This document shows, in pieces, positions 31,492 to 41,089 of a stretch of DNA of 64,000 bases; position 1 is the first letter of the stretch; every line of letters begins with the position of its first letter. A program made the position numbers and the translations under genes. The notes under the pieces are model-generated. The model ran no database searches. It had not been told where the DNA came from and was given only the letters and a program-made list of their open reading frames with translations. This stretch comes from Oscillospiraceae bacterium. GTDB lineage: Bacteria > Bacillota > Clostridia > Oscillospirales > Acutalibacteraceae. The stretch covers positions 62,001 through 126,000 of the forward strand of contig CAJTCU010000001.1 in assembly GCA_910574935.1 (NCBI GenBank), written 5' to 3'.

Positions 31492-34167
31492 TTATTGGTC
31501 CTCATCCGCACAGCAGCTGGGGAAGATGAACCCGTATGTGTTATGGAAATAATTTTCATGGCTATGGAACGCTTCGGCATAATTTTCAAAGAAGAAGATT
31601 TTGCACTCGGCCACGCGCCGCCACAGTAAACCGGGCTCGTGGCTTCCTCCCCCTTTATGCCAATCCAGATATTCATGGGCCAGGGCGGTGGAGTCCGCAT
31701 AAGCCAGGTCATGCTCTAGGGTCTCGTCGTTCAGGCTTACCAGCGCTGCGGCCAGCCAACCCGTTTGATCGTTGTACCGTACCTTGTACCAGACCTCCTG
31801 CTGCATATCATTGCGTTTAACCTCTACGTCAACCACGTCCACGCCAGCGCCCTTTGGCACCACGCCGACCTTGCCACTGTCCACACTGGGCGAGTTATAC
31901 ATTACCCCGGCGAACACATTCAGCACACCACGGTAGGGGTTACTCTCCGTAGCATTGGGGGGAACGACTGTATTCATCAGCAGCTGGGGGAAATAGTAGC
32001 TCATGCTCAGGCTTCCCGCCCCCAGGTTGTATACAAAGCTCACCAAGGCGTCAAACTGCGCTTGGTTCATCTTCAAGTTGTTGGTCTTTCTAAAGTTTTC
32101 CACGGATGTGGCATAGCTGCCCCGGTTTACGGTGTTGATCAGGAAGGACTTGGCTTCCTCCACCGTCATGTTATTATAGAACGTGCTGTTCACCGGCACC
32201 ACATAGCCATAGCCCACTGTGGGGTTCTTCGCCACAAGATAGTCATCCTCCACCTCTGGCACATAGCCCTCGAAATTAGCTAGAACTTCAATCAAGGTCT
32301 GGCTGGCCCGGCGGCTGTCATAAGAGGTGTGGGTCACGTCGCCGTTGTCCGCGCCTACGATCTGCACCGCGAACTGGTAGTAGTCGTTGGCATAGCTGCC
32401 GCCTGTAGCCGAGTAGGCCCGCACAATGTAGTTGCCCACCGCGCCGAAGCTTACGGTACGCTTGAATACCCGCACCTGGTTGTCTGGCAGACCGTGGGAA
32501 GAGGCGCGGCTCTCGCTCTGGTAAGAGCTGGTGGTGTAGCTGCCCTTTGCCGGACCGCTGACAATTTCAAAGCGCACCTCGTCCCGGCTGGTATCTGTAA
32601 TGGCGGTCAGGTCAAAGCTGGTGCCCACGGGAATCACGTTGCCCTGGCCATAGGCCGAGCGCACGGCCTGGGGAGCGGTGACCGTCACCGTGCAGGTGCC
32701 CCGGGCGTTGCCCGCCCCGTCCGAGAAGGTCAGGGTAGCGGTGCCCGGGCTCTTGCCATAGATCATGGCTCCGTGCTCCCGGCTGTTATAGGGAACCGCG
32801 TAGGCCACCACAGCCACGTTGGCGTTGCTGGTAGACCACCGCATAGTGGAAATGTCCGAGTCCACCTTAGCGTCCAGGCGCAGGCTTTGGTACTGGCTCA
32901 GGGTGACGGAGCTGGCCGACAACGTGCCGTTTTGCGAGGGCCCCGGGGGCGGCGTTACTGTGCTGCCGTCGTAGGGGTCCAGGTAATCCCCGTGGCAGTA
33001 GCCGGTTCTGCCGCTAGATGTTTTTACGCCGATCCAGGGGTACTTGGAAATATCTGTTACGGTCACCACGGCGTGATAATCCAACGCCATGATTTTTTCG
33101 TAGTTCGTCCCAGGGCCAGTGCGCAGGTTCAAGCCAGTAACGTCGTTCACCCGGCCCTGCTTACCCACCTCCAGGCCGTTGGGGGCCACGCCCCCGGGCT
33201 CATTGGTGGGAGCCGGCGTTGGGGTAGGCGTAGGTTCAGGCGTAGGCGTTGGGCTGGGCATGGGGTCGTCAGAGAGCTCCCCTGCCTCGGCAATCTCCTG
33301 ATAGGCCCAGTGGCTCTTGGGCACATCCATAAACTTCTGGGTTTCGCTGCCCGCGGCAAAACCCTCGTCGTCCCGGCGGCCCAGGGCTGTGTTCACCACT
33401 TTCACCGCCTCACAGCGCTTGATCAGGTTTTTGGGCCGGAAAGTCCCATCCCCATAACCGTTCAGCCAGCCTTTTGCCGTGGCCGAGACGATATAGCGGT
33501 AGGACCAGCTATTCTCGTCGGGCATGTCGCTAAAGGCGGGCTCGCCCTCTTCCAGGGAGAAGCAGCGGCCCAAGATGGTGACAAACTCCGCTCGGGTAAT
33601 GGAGCCAGCGGGCCTAAAGGTTCCGTCCGTGTAGCCTTTGATCAGGCCAATATTGGACAGGGCCACAATGGCCTCCCGGTTGGGATTGCTGTCCGGCACG
33701 TCGGAAAAGGGGTTGTTAGAGGCAGAGGGCTTTTCTTTTAGCAGATTATAGAACACTTGGGCCGTCTCGCCCCGGGTTATTGCCCGCTCCGGCTGGAAAT
33801 AACCCCCGGCAAAGCCCGTTATGTACGTGTCGTGCCCGCCTAGCTTCAGCACATCCTCTGTGGAAAGAAAAGTGGCCTGCTGAGACTGTCCAGACTCGCC
33901 CTCCTGGTCCATAGGGGTCTGGCTGTCTGGCTCATCATAACCAGACTCCAGGGAATCTCCCTCGCTGGGTTCCGGTTCTACAGGCTCTTCTAAAGAAAGC
34001 TGCGCCGGGTCCCGGGCCTCTTCCGCGCCACTTTCCAGGGCGCCGCTATCTGTAGTTCCAGCCTCTGGCGGAGGCTGGTCCTCTTCCGCCATTGCTGTGA
34101 CCGGGCACAAAAGCACTGCCGCAGCTAGGGCCAGAGGAAGAATCCGTTTTATAAAATATCTTGGCAT
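31492..34167 (-). CDS. SLH-anchored GH24 muramidase (autolysin-like)
   Basis: 891 residues. Signal peptide (FIKRILPLALAAAVLLCPVTAMA), an acidic spacer, three S-layer-homology repeats (about 80-270: ITRGETAQVFYNLL, ITRAEFVTILGRC, IKRCEAVKVVNTAL), a Pro-Thr linker (PTPTPEPTPTPTPAPT), an SH3 domain (LNLRTGPGTNYEKI), an Ig-like BIG2 domain, another beta domain, a GH24 lysozyme domain (NFEGY with Glu, TVGYGY with Thr, ALVSFVYNLGAGSL) and a C-terminal SH3-like region. ATG 34167 follows GGAGGT at a rather long 13-base spacing. It should be held on wall polymer by SLH repeats and cut or remodel peptidoglycan. Confidence 0.88.
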   Translation of the reverse strand: MPRYFIKRILPLALAAAVLLCPVTAMAEEDQPPPEAGTTDSGALESGAEEARDPAQLSLEEPVEPEPSEGDSLESGYDEPDSQTPMDQEGESGQSQQATFLSTEDVLKLGGHDTYITGFAGGYFQPERAITRGETAQVFYNLLKEKPSASNNPFSDVPDSNPNREAIVALSNIGLIKGYTDGTFRPAGSITRAEFVTILGRCFSLEEGEPAFSDMPDENSWSYRYIVSATAKGWLNGYGDGTFRPKNLIKRCEAVKVVNTALGRRDDEGFAAGSETQKFMDVPKSHWAYQEIAEAGELSDDPMPSPTPTPEPTPTPTPAPTNEPGGVAPNGLEVGKQGRVNDVTGLNLRTGPGTNYEKIMALDYHAVVTVTDISKYPWIGVKTSSGRTGYCHGDYLDPYDGSTVTPPPGPSQNGTLSASSVTLSQYQSLRLDAKVDSDISTMRWSTSNANVAVVAYAVPYNSREHGAMIYGKSPGTATLTFSDGAGNARGTCTVTVTAPQAVRSAYGQGNVIPVGTSFDLTAITDTSRDEVRFEIVSGPAKGSYTTSSYQSESRASSHGLPDNQVRVFKRTVSFGAVGNYIVRAYSATGGSYANDYYQFAVQIVGADNGDVTHTSYDSRRASQTLIEVLANFEGYVPEVEDDYLVAKNPTVGYGYVVPVNSTFYNNMTVEEAKSFLINTVNRGSYATSVENFRKTNNLKMNQAQFDALVSFVYNLGAGSLSMSYYFPQLLMNTVVPPNATESNPYRGVLNVFAGVMYNSPSVDSGKVGVVPKGAGVDVVDVEVKRNDMQQEVWYKVRYNDQTGWLAAALVSLNDETLEHDLAYADSTALAHEYLDWHKGGGSHEPGLLWRRVAECKIFFFENYAEAFHSHENYFHNTYGFIFPSCCADEDQ

Positions 34168-34256
34168 AATATTCGGGTTTACCTCCGTAATAGAATGATT
34201 TGCCTGGGCCTTTCCCGGCCATTTTACAGGCACCCAAGCGTTAAAGATATGTCCTT

Positions 34257-34640
34257 ATTATAGCGTAAAAGTTACAAAATTGCAACCTTTTCTGGCTGTT
34301 TCCCTGATATTCCCAAGAACTTTCCTGTTTTTTTACCACATTTTGCGGTTGACAGAGCCCTACCCTACCCCTTATGGCACAGAAAATTTTGTCCTTATAA
34401 ACAAAACGCCTAAAAATGACAGGACGCCTGCCAAAGCAGACGCCCTATCATACTCACCTAAAATGTGAATTACCCCAAAGGCAATAAAATTGCCTTTATA
34501 TAATGGATACGCCTGAAAAAGCTTTTCAAGCGGCGGACAAAGCCGCTGGCTCTACCCGCTAAAATTCATTGCCTACGGCAAAGAATTCACAACCTATGCA
34601 GCCAAAAAACCTAACGTTGATCTTTGTTTAAATTTTTTGA
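34257..34640. other. AT-rich intergenic region between the SLH gene and ackA
   Basis: No gene is visible. It contains AAAGGCAA/TTGCCTTT (34475-34497), which may end ackA transcription, and a CGGCGG/CCGC-type imperfect pair near 34530. Several TATAAT-like hexamers occur without partner -35 boxes. Confidence 0.4.
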
Positions 34641-35849
34641 CTATAGCGCTTCCACCAGCTGCTTGGTGTCTCGAGCGATTACAAGCTCCTCATTGGTGGG
34701 AATCACGTAAACCTCTATTTTCGAATCCGGGGTAGAGATCTTCCCCTCTTTGCCCAGCACGGTCTCGGCGTTCAGCTTCTCGTCAATCTTCACGCCTAAA
34801 AATTCTAAATATTTTCCAATCTCCCACCGGTGAGCAGACTGGTTCTCTCCCACACCGGCTGTGAACACCATGGCGTCGCAGCCGCCCAGGGCCACCAGAT
34901 AACTACCGATGAATTTGGATATTTGATACTCTAAAATATCGTGGGCCAGCTTTGCCCGGGGGTTGCCCTCTTTGCGGGCGGCGGTCACGTCCCGGTCATC
35001 ACTGGAAACGCCGGAAATTCCCAGCAAACCAGACTTCTTGTTCATCAGCTGGTCCATCTCGGCAGGGCTAAGCCCCTCCTTTTCCATAATAAAGGTGACA
35101 ACCGAGGGGTCCAGGGCGCCGGTGCGGCTGCCCATCATAAAGCCGTCCAGGGGGGTCAGACCCATACTGGTATCAACGCACTTGCCCCCATCCACCGCTG
35201 TGATGGAGGAGCCGTTGCCCAGGTGGCAAGTAATCATCTTAACGTCTTTGATGTCCTTGCCCATCAGCTGGGCGCAGCGGCCGCTGACATACCGGTGAGA
35301 GGTTCCGTGGGCGCCATAGCGGCGAATGGCGTATTTTTCGTAAAACTCATAGGGAACATTATACATATACGCCTTTGGCGGCATGGTGGCGTGGAAGGAG
35401 GTGTCAAAAATCACGGCCTCGGGGGTCTTTTCCCCAAACAGGTCCCGGCAGGCGCGGATGCCCTGAACATGGGCTTTGTTATGTAAAGGCGCCAGGGGAA
35501 TGAGGCTTTCGATATCCGCGATCACCTTCTCGTCCACCAGGCAGGACTGGTGGAAAATCGCGCCTCCCTGCACCACCCGGTGGCCAATGGCCGCTACTTC
35601 GTCCAGGTTCTTAATCACGCCCTTTTCCGGGTCCAGCAGGGCGTCTTTTACCTGGGTAAAGGCCGCGGTGTGGTCGGGCATCGCCACCTCTTTATGCAGC
35701 TCCCGGCCATCGGCGGTTTTATGGGTAAAGATGCCCATTTCCAAGCCAATGCGCTCGCAGTTGCCCTTGCAGAGCATCTTTTCGCCGTCCATGTCAATCA
35801 GCTGGTATTTCAGCGACGAACTGCCCGCGTTGATCACAAGAATTTTCAT
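34641..35849 (-). CDS. ackA: Acetate kinase
   Basis: 402 residues; ATP + acetate to acetyl phosphate + ADP, used here most likely for ATP formation in fermentation. Family motifs: MKILVINAGSSSLKYQ at the start, GHRVVQGG, FDTSFHATMP, RYGAHGTSHRYVS, CHLGNGSSITAV, and GVGENQ near the end. ATG 35849 follows AAAGGA. pta is not next to it. It diverges from tmcAL across a 346-bp region. Confidence 0.97.
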   Translation of the reverse strand: MKILVINAGSSSLKYQLIDMDGEKMLCKGNCERIGLEMGIFTHKTADGRELHKEVAMPDHTAAFTQVKDALLDPEKGVIKNLDEVAAIGHRVVQGGAIFHQSCLVDEKVIADIESLIPLAPLHNKAHVQGIRACRDLFGEKTPEAVIFDTSFHATMPPKAYMYNVPYEFYEKYAIRRYGAHGTSHRYVSGRCAQLMGKDIKDVKMITCHLGNGSSITAVDGGKCVDTSMGLTPLDGFMMGSRTGALDPSVVTFIMEKEGLSPAEMDQLMNKKSGLLGISGVSSDDRDVTAARKEGNPRAKLAHDILEYQISKFIGSYLVALGGCDAMVFTAGVGENQSAHRWEIGKYLEFLGVKIDEKLNAETVLGKEGKISTPDSKIEVYVIPTNEELVIARDTKQLVEAL

Positions 35850-36195
35850 GTTTTCTCTTTCCTTTCTCACCGATTTTATATATAATAAGTTCTGGCTGCC
35901 TATTCCTAAAAAATAAAAGGATTCGTTGACATACAGCGTGATCGGTTCAGGCGGCCCTCTGGCGTAAGAGGACCGAGAGCAGGATTACCATTCGCAATCC
36001 GCCTTAGCTTATAGAACAGAATGAAGTTTAAGCAGCGGCCGCCGGCTCTCTGCGCGGCGCGGGGGGGGGGCGGAACAGGAGCGGGGGACTTTTGTAAAGT
36101 CACCTTCCTTTACAGACCGCAAAAAGTGTCAAGTATGTAACTTCCTTGCACATTATACTATATCAATCCCGTAAATTCAAGGAGTTTTACAGAAA

Positions 36196-37395
36196 ATGCC
36201 TGAGAAAATCGCAATTTCCGCATTGATTTGTGAGTTCGACCCCCTTCATTTTGGCCACAGGGAAATTTTGTCCCAAATGCGGGCCGCTGGTGGGGCGGTC
36301 TGCTGCATTATGAGCGGCAATTTTGTCCAGCGGGGCGGGCCTGCCATGCTGGACAAGTGGTCCCGCGCCCGGCTGGCCCTGGAAAACGGCGCGGACCTGG
36401 TTTTCGAGCTGCCCCTGCCCTGGGCCTGCGCCGGGGCCCAGCGCTTTGCCGCGGGCGGGGTCTGTCTGGCCGGGGCTCTGGGCGCGGAGCGTCTTTATTT
36501 TGGGGCGGAAAACCCGGACCTTGCTCTGCTCTCCGCCTTAGCGGAAGCCCTGGGCTCTCCCGAGTTTTCCCTGGCCCTGGCCCGGCAAAAAGACACTGGA
36601 CAAACCTTTGCCCAGCGCCGCCAGCGTGCCCTGGCTGTTCTTTTCGGAGAGGAGGCTGTAAAGCCAATATCCTTGCCAAACTGCACCTTGGGCATAGAAT
36701 ATCTCTATGCTATAAAGGAGCAAAACTTGTCTATACAACCTGTGGCCGTTCAACGGGTAGGCGCGGAACACCATGCCCAGGAGCTCTCTCTTTCCCCAAA
36801 TGGCGGCTATTTCTCTGCCGGCCAGCTGCGGAAGCTTGCCGCCGCCGGAAAGGAGCTGGAGGGGCTGGTCCCCACCTCCACCGCCAAGGTTGTAAAGGAG
36901 TTGCGCCTTACAGGTAGATTTCCCGTGCTCCCCCAAAACCTGGAGCGCGCCCTGCTCTGCAAGCTGCGAACCATGTCAAAACAGGATTTCGCAGCCCTGC
37001 CGGACTTAAGTGAAGGCCTGGAGAACCGGCTGTACAGAGCTAGCCGCCAGGCCTGTTCAGCAGAAGAGCTTTACAGGCTTGTAAAGTGTAAACGCTATAC
37101 ACATTCCCGAATCCGAAGGCTGGCAACCCATGCCTTTCTGGGCGTTACCTCTAACCTACCTCAGCTGCCCCCCTATCTCCGGCTGTTGGGCATGACAGAA
37201 CTGGGGCGGCAAACTTTGGGACAGGCCCGTCCCAGCCTGCCGGTGGCAACACGAGCCGCGGGCTTCTCCGCTCTTTCCCCAGAGGCTCAACAGGTCTTTG
37301 CCCTGGAGGCCGCAGCCGACGACCTTTACACCCTGGGGGCTCCCCAGCCCGGCCCGGCTGGGCGGGACTACCGGGAGAAGATTATCAAAATATAG
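36196..37395 (+). CDS. tmcAL: tRNA(Met) cytidine acetate ligase
   Basis: 399 residues; activates acetate with ATP and acetylates C34 of elongator tRNA-Met (ac4C). Nucleotidyltransferase-like N-terminus ALICEFDPLHFGHREIL with the HFGH motif, then MSGNFVQRGGPAMLDKWSRA and the SPNGGYFSAGQLRKL segment. It stands divergently from ackA; both use acetate and ATP, so shared control would make sense, but no common operator was identified. Confidence 0.92.
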   Translation: MPEKIAISALICEFDPLHFGHREILSQMRAAGGAVCCIMSGNFVQRGGPAMLDKWSRARLALENGADLVFELPLPWACAGAQRFAAGGVCLAGALGAERLYFGAENPDLALLSALAEALGSPEFSLALARQKDTGQTFAQRRQRALAVLFGEEAVKPISLPNCTLGIEYLYAIKEQNLSIQPVAVQRVGAEHHAQELSLSPNGGYFSAGQLRKLAAAGKELEGLVPTSTAKVVKELRLTGRFPVLPQNLERALLCKLRTMSKQDFAALPDLSEGLENRLYRASRQACSAEELYRLVKCKRYTHSRIRRLATHAFLGVTSNLPQLPPYLRLLGMTELGRQTLGQARPSLPVATRAAGFSALSPEAQQVFALEAAADDLYTLGAPQPGPAGRDYREKIIKI

Positions 37396-37401
37396 TATAT
37401 G

Positions 37402-38727
37402 TTATCGCAAATTACGCAATCCTTTGGGGTAGTGATTTTTCAGCCGCCCACCACTGGCTTTGCCAAAGCCCACGGTCACTCCGTTGACACAGACCGCTGT
37501 ATAGCCTTTCTCCTCACAGGGGATCTCCTGTCCCAACAGAAATGCCGCCAGTGCGGGACTTTGTGGTGTAAAGTTGATATACTTGCGGCACTCTGCCATC
37601 CCTCTGCTCATAAAGGCTCCATGGGCTGGTTCTAGGCGTTTAGGGCGAATCACGGCCAGCTCCACCCCCGCCCGCAGCACCCCCAGCCCTCTTAGTTCCG
37701 GCAAGCCTTCGGGCCGCATTAACAGCCGGTCCTTCTCTGCCAACAGCCGGGGAGGCTCCCCGGTGAACAGCCCCCTGTAAAGTTGTTCACCTTCCCGCTC
37801 TGCCTGCCCTGGGCGCGGCAGGGCGCAATCAACTGTATGACAAGGGCTTTCCTTTACCCGCCGGAACCGGGCCACAAAGTGCCCCTCGCCCCCATCCATA
37901 GGATAGATCCGCCGGGCCAGGCCCCCGTTCTGGTCTGGGCGTCCAAAGTCCGCTGGGATCCTCTCCGGGACAAACTCTCTGTGGGCCAGCAAAAAGCGCT
38001 CTACCACTCCCTCGTTCTCCTCCTGGGAAAACGTACAGGTGGAGTACACCAGCACGCCATCCGCTTTCACCGCCTGGGCCGCGCAGTCCAAAATCCCCAG
38101 CTGCCGCCGGGCGCATGCCTCCACTCCTTGGGGGGACCACTGCTGCGCGGCCTGGGGCAGCCTGTGGAACAAGCCCTCTCCAGAGCAGGGGGCGTCTACC
38201 AGTACCCGGTGAAAATAGCCTGCCAGCGCCGGGCACAGGGACTCTGGATAACTGCTGGATACCACCGCGTTGGCCACCCCCAGCCGCTCTAGATTGGAGA
38301 GCAGCTGGCCGGTGCGGTTTCGTACCGGTTCATTGGACCAGAGCAGCCCCTGGCCCATTAACAGCCCCGCGATCTGGGTAGACTTGCCCCCCGGCGAGGC
38401 GCACAAATCCAGCACCCGCTCCCCTGGCTGGGGGTCCAAGGCTGTGACAGCCGAGGCAGCGGAGGGCTCTTGGGAGTAAAACATCCCCGCGTGGTGGGCT
38501 GGCAAAGACCCAAAGCCGCCCTCCCAATCCACCCGAAAGGATAGCGGCGAAAAGCTTGTGGGCAAAAGGGCAAAGGGCACGCTGGCCGTTAAGGTCTCTT
38601 GGCTGCACTTTAGGGGGTTCCGCCGCGCCCCCCGGGCCACCGGCCCCTGATAGCCCGCTAAAAAAGCTGGGTATTCATCCCCCAGCTGCGCTTTCATCCG
38701 ATCCAAAAATTCCACTGGCAGCTCCAT
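37402..38727 (-). CDS. RsmF/RsmB-like rRNA m5C methyltransferase
   Basis: 441 residues, SAM-dependent. An N-terminal RNA-binding extension precedes the Rossmann core: VLDLCASPGGKSTQIA (SAM site), VLVDAPCSGEGLF with the first catalytic Cys, and LVYSTCTFSQEEN with the second. The C-terminal region (about 300-441) is PUA-like. ATG 38727 follows GGAGG at 10 bases; earlier in-frame codons overlap that site. It converges on tmcAL with a six-base gap. Exact rRNA or tRNA position not inferable. Confidence 0.9.
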   Translation of the reverse strand: MELPVEFLDRMKAQLGDEYPAFLAGYQGPVARGARRNPLKCSQETLTASVPFALLPTSFSPLSFRVDWEGGFGSLPAHHAGMFYSQEPSAASAVTALDPQPGERVLDLCASPGGKSTQIAGLLMGQGLLWSNEPVRNRTGQLLSNLERLGVANAVVSSSYPESLCPALAGYFHRVLVDAPCSGEGLFHRLPQAAQQWSPQGVEACARRQLGILDCAAQAVKADGVLVYSTCTFSQEENEGVVERFLLAHREFVPERIPADFGRPDQNGGLARRIYPMDGGEGHFVARFRRVKESPCHTVDCALPRPGQAEREGEQLYRGLFTGEPPRLLAEKDRLLMRPEGLPELRGLGVLRAGVELAVIRPKRLEPAHGAFMSRGMAECRKYINFTPQSPALAAFLLGQEIPCEEKGYTAVCVNGVTVGFGKASGGRLKNHYPKGLRNLR

Positions 38728-38956
38728 GCCACACATCCTCCCCTTTTCAAGAGCCCAGGACACGCCCCTATCCACCCAATAGCCCCGTGCCCCCAGGCGG
38801 CCAAAAACGCCCTGGCGTCAGCCAAAATAAAACAACAAAATAAAATTCTAAAATTTTCCCGCGCATATTCTTCCCCAGGCTGCTTACAATACTTTGCGTG
38901 GGGCGAAAACGCTCCAGCTATCCTTCACCTTTTTATAATGAAAGGAAGTCGCGATT

Positions 38957-39118
38957 ATGAACAATCAGAATCAGCAGAACAACCACCAGAATCAGCAGAA
39001 CAGCCAGAACAACCGCAGCCAGCAGAACAACAAGAACAGCAAAAACCAGAGCCAGAATAACCGCAGCCAAAACTCCAACTCCCGCAACCAGCAGGAGCAG
39101 AACGAGTACGACTACTAA
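38957..39118 (+). CDS. 53-residue Asn/Gln-rich protein
   Basis: Starts at ATG 38957 with AAAGGAAG upstream. 34 of 53 residues are Asn or Gln (19 N, 15 Q), with scattered Ser, Arg and Lys and an acidic YDY end (EQNEYDY); there are no hydrophobic residues apart from the start Met. No fold is expected. The Shine-Dalgarno and clean stop support translation. Composition recalls small Asn/Gln-rich clostridial proteins and gamma-type spore proteins, but the spore repeat is absent. Function unknown. Antisense frames over it are shadows. Confidence 0.65.
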   Translation: MNNQNQQNNHQNQQNSQNNRSQQNNKNSKNQSQNNRSQNSNSRNQQEQNEYDY

Positions 39119-39190
39119 GCCTTAGTTGTTTTTGGCCCCGCAGGGAGAAGCTTTTTTTCAAAAAGCCTCTGCTTGCAGGGCCTTACATAG

Positions 39191-40105
39191 TTATTTCTTA
39201 TGGTTTTTCAAGTCCTGTATCAGCTCTTTCAAGGGCTTATCGTCCGGGCGCATGGGCTTAAAGCCCTCGCCTGTAATCTGCCCCGCGTCCCCCACTACCA
39301 CAAAGGCGTTTTTGTCCTCTTCGTGGATAATGGCCTGCATGGCGTATACCTCAAACCGCCGCACCACACACAGCATCGTTTCCCCAGGCTCATTGCTATA
39401 GCCGCCCTTGCTGTCCAAATAGGTCACTGTGCGGTCCAGCTCCCCAATGATCCGCTGGCCCATTTGCCGTACCTTTGGGGACATAACAAAAAACAGCTTG
39501 CCGGTGCCCACGTCGGTACCGTACAGGACCGTATCAATAATACTGGTACTGACAAAAATGGCAATGCAGGCATACATGGCGTTCTCTATGCTGCCGAACA
39601 CCACCGCCGAGGCGGCCACCACCAGCCCGTCCAAAGCCAGCATGAGCCTGCCCATAGACATTTGGGGCATCCGGCGCTCCAGCAGCCGGGCCACCATGTC
39701 GGTGCCCCCGGTGGTGGCGCCCCGCACAAAGGTAAGGGAAAGCCCCAGGCCCTCGCAGGCCCCAGAAAACACCGCCACCAAAATGGGGTTTCCGCTGTAC
39801 ACGGGCATAAAACCAGCGAACAGATCAATGAACAGCGAGGATACGGCAATAGCCGCCATGGTCTTAATGACCAGCTTATAGCCAATCTCCACCACAGCCC
39901 AAATAATAATGGGAATGTTGATGAGAAAGGCGACGAGGCCGATGGGGGTGCCGAACACATAGTTCAGCATGGTGGCCACACCCGTGATGCCTCCGGGGGC
40001 AATGTTATTGGGCGCGGTGAGGCCGTTCACTGTGGCGGCGTACACCGCCGAACCCGCAAGGATGAACAGGGCGTCTAGAGCGATTTCTTTTCGTTTGGCT
40101 AGCAT
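39191..40105 (-). CDS. YitT-family membrane protein
   Basis: 304 residues: five to six membrane helices (about 10-190) followed by a cytoplasmic DUF2179 domain (about 205-290, DRTVTYLDSKGGY, LCVVRRFEVYAMQAII). Conserved YitT segments: NGLTAPNNIAPGGITGVATML and RGATTGGTDMVARLL. AAGGAA precedes ATG 40105. Role in the family is not settled; a transporter or a channel controlled by the soluble domain is plausible. Confidence 0.9.
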   Translation of the reverse strand: MLAKRKEIALDALFILAGSAVYAATVNGLTAPNNIAPGGITGVATMLNYVFGTPIGLVAFLINIPIIIWAVVEIGYKLVIKTMAAIAVSSLFIDLFAGFMPVYSGNPILVAVFSGACEGLGLSLTFVRGATTGGTDMVARLLERRMPQMSMGRLMLALDGLVVAASAVVFGSIENAMYACIAIFVSTSIIDTVLYGTDVGTGKLFFVMSPKVRQMGQRIIGELDRTVTYLDSKGGYSNEPGETMLCVVRRFEVYAMQAIIHEEDKNAFVVVGDAGQITGEGFKPMRPDDKPLKELIQDLKNHKK

Positions 40106-40206
40106 GGGGCATTTCCTTTCTATAAAATAGCATTTGTAAAAAAGACAATATATATTATTGTGGTCAATTCGGGCCCCTCCCAGGGGGCGCTGTTTGCGCT
40201 GCGCTT

Positions 40207-40665
40207 TTACAGGGCTTTCTTGTACACTGGGTCGGCGTTTTTCGCCGAAATGCTTGGGTCTCTATGGTATCCCCGCTTCTCATAAAACCCCGGGGCCGTG
40301 TCCGTGGTCAGCAAAACCAGCGCCGCGCCGTTCTCCCTTAGCCAAGTCTCCGCCAGCTCCAGCAGCCGGGCCCCGTGTCCTCTTCCCCGCCGGTCCGGGT
40401 CCACCCAGAGCTCCCGGATGAATCCAGCCCGCTGGGTAAAAAACCAGCACTCCAGCTTCACTGGGCAGAACTGGATCAAGCCCGCGGCCTTATCCCCCTC
40501 CAGCAGCAGAAAGGCCCGGTTGCCCCGGCCGTCCTGGTCCATCTCTTGAAAAAGCCCTTCCCAGTCCTGTACTGAAATGCCCAGCTCTTGAAAATAAGCC
40601 CGAAAAGCCTGGCGGAAACCCGTATGAGTGAAACGTTCCACAAACAGCTCCTTTGGCTCATTCAT
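40207..40665 (-). CDS. GNAT-family N-acetyltransferase
   Basis: 152 residues. Acetyl-CoA motif IRELWVDPDRRGRGHGARLLELAE and C-terminal APGFYEKRGYHRD. ATG 40665 lies in the last codons of mrnC and has GGAGGGGGG upstream, so it is translated together with mrnC. Acceptor unknown. Confidence 0.88.
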   Translation of the reverse strand: MNEPKELFVERFTHTGFRQAFRAYFQELGISVQDWEGLFQEMDQDGRGNRAFLLLEGDKAAGLIQFCPVKLECWFFTQRAGFIRELWVDPDRRGRGHGARLLELAETWLRENGAALVLLTTDTAPGFYEKRGYHRDPSISAKNADPVYKKAL

Positions 40666-41077
40666 GGGCTGCACCCCCCTCCTCCTTTTGAATGGCCGCC
40701 AAAAAAAGCTGCCGCAGCCGCTGGCCCCGGCCCATCAGGTACAGCCAGCCAAAGAGGGCCTCTAGGGCCGTGGCTCCGTGGTAGTCCGCAGGGGCGGCGT
40801 TTTTGGGCAGATGCCCCACGTGGGCGTTCCGGCCCCGCAGGGCAATGGCCTGCTCCTCTGGGTCCAGCTCTGGCCAAAGGGTCCGCAGGGCCTGGGCCTG
40901 GGCCCCGCAGTTCACCCAGGCAGCCTTACGCTGGTGGAGCTTCTTAACCGGACAGCTGCCCCCTGCCGCCAGGTATTCCCTGGCCAAAAGATCGTATACC
41001 GCGTCTCCTACAAAGGCCAGGTCCAAAGAGCTTAGGGCCTTGGGGTCCAGCCCGTTCTGTGGTAAAAGTCTTTCCAA
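40658..41077 (-). CDS. mrnC: Mini-ribonuclease III
   Basis: 139 residues: an RNase III catalytic domain without the dsRNA-binding domain; matures 23S rRNA. Opening LSSLDLAFVGDAVYDLLAREYL contains the metal-site Asp, and GATALEALFGWLYLMG carries the second Glu. TTG 41077 with GGGGG upstream is the start. Follows obgE by 12 bases and overlaps the GNAT. Confidence 0.92.
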   Translation of the reverse strand: MERLLPQNGLDPKALSSLDLAFVGDAVYDLLAREYLAAGGSCPVKKLHQRKAAWVNCGAQAQALRTLWPELDPEEQAIALRGRNAHVGHLPKNAAPADYHGATALEALFGWLYLMGRGQRLRQLFLAAIQKEEGGAAHE

Positions 41078-41089
41078 CGCACCGCCCCC

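Noticed and set aside
32329-33741. 470-codon antisense frame over the SLH protein
   Set aside because: Antisense shadow; composition dominated by His/Gly/Val and no motif; the sense strand encodes clear SLH, SH3 and GH24 domains.
36061-36070. Run of ten G as a phase-variation tract
   Set aside because: It lies between ackA and tmcAL, not in a frame or promoter spacer, so no switch can be argued.
38955-39161. 68-codon Cys/Gly/Ser-rich antisense frame over the Asn/Gln-rich gene
   Set aside because: Complement of CAG/AAC repeats; the plus strand has the ribosome site and a clean stop.
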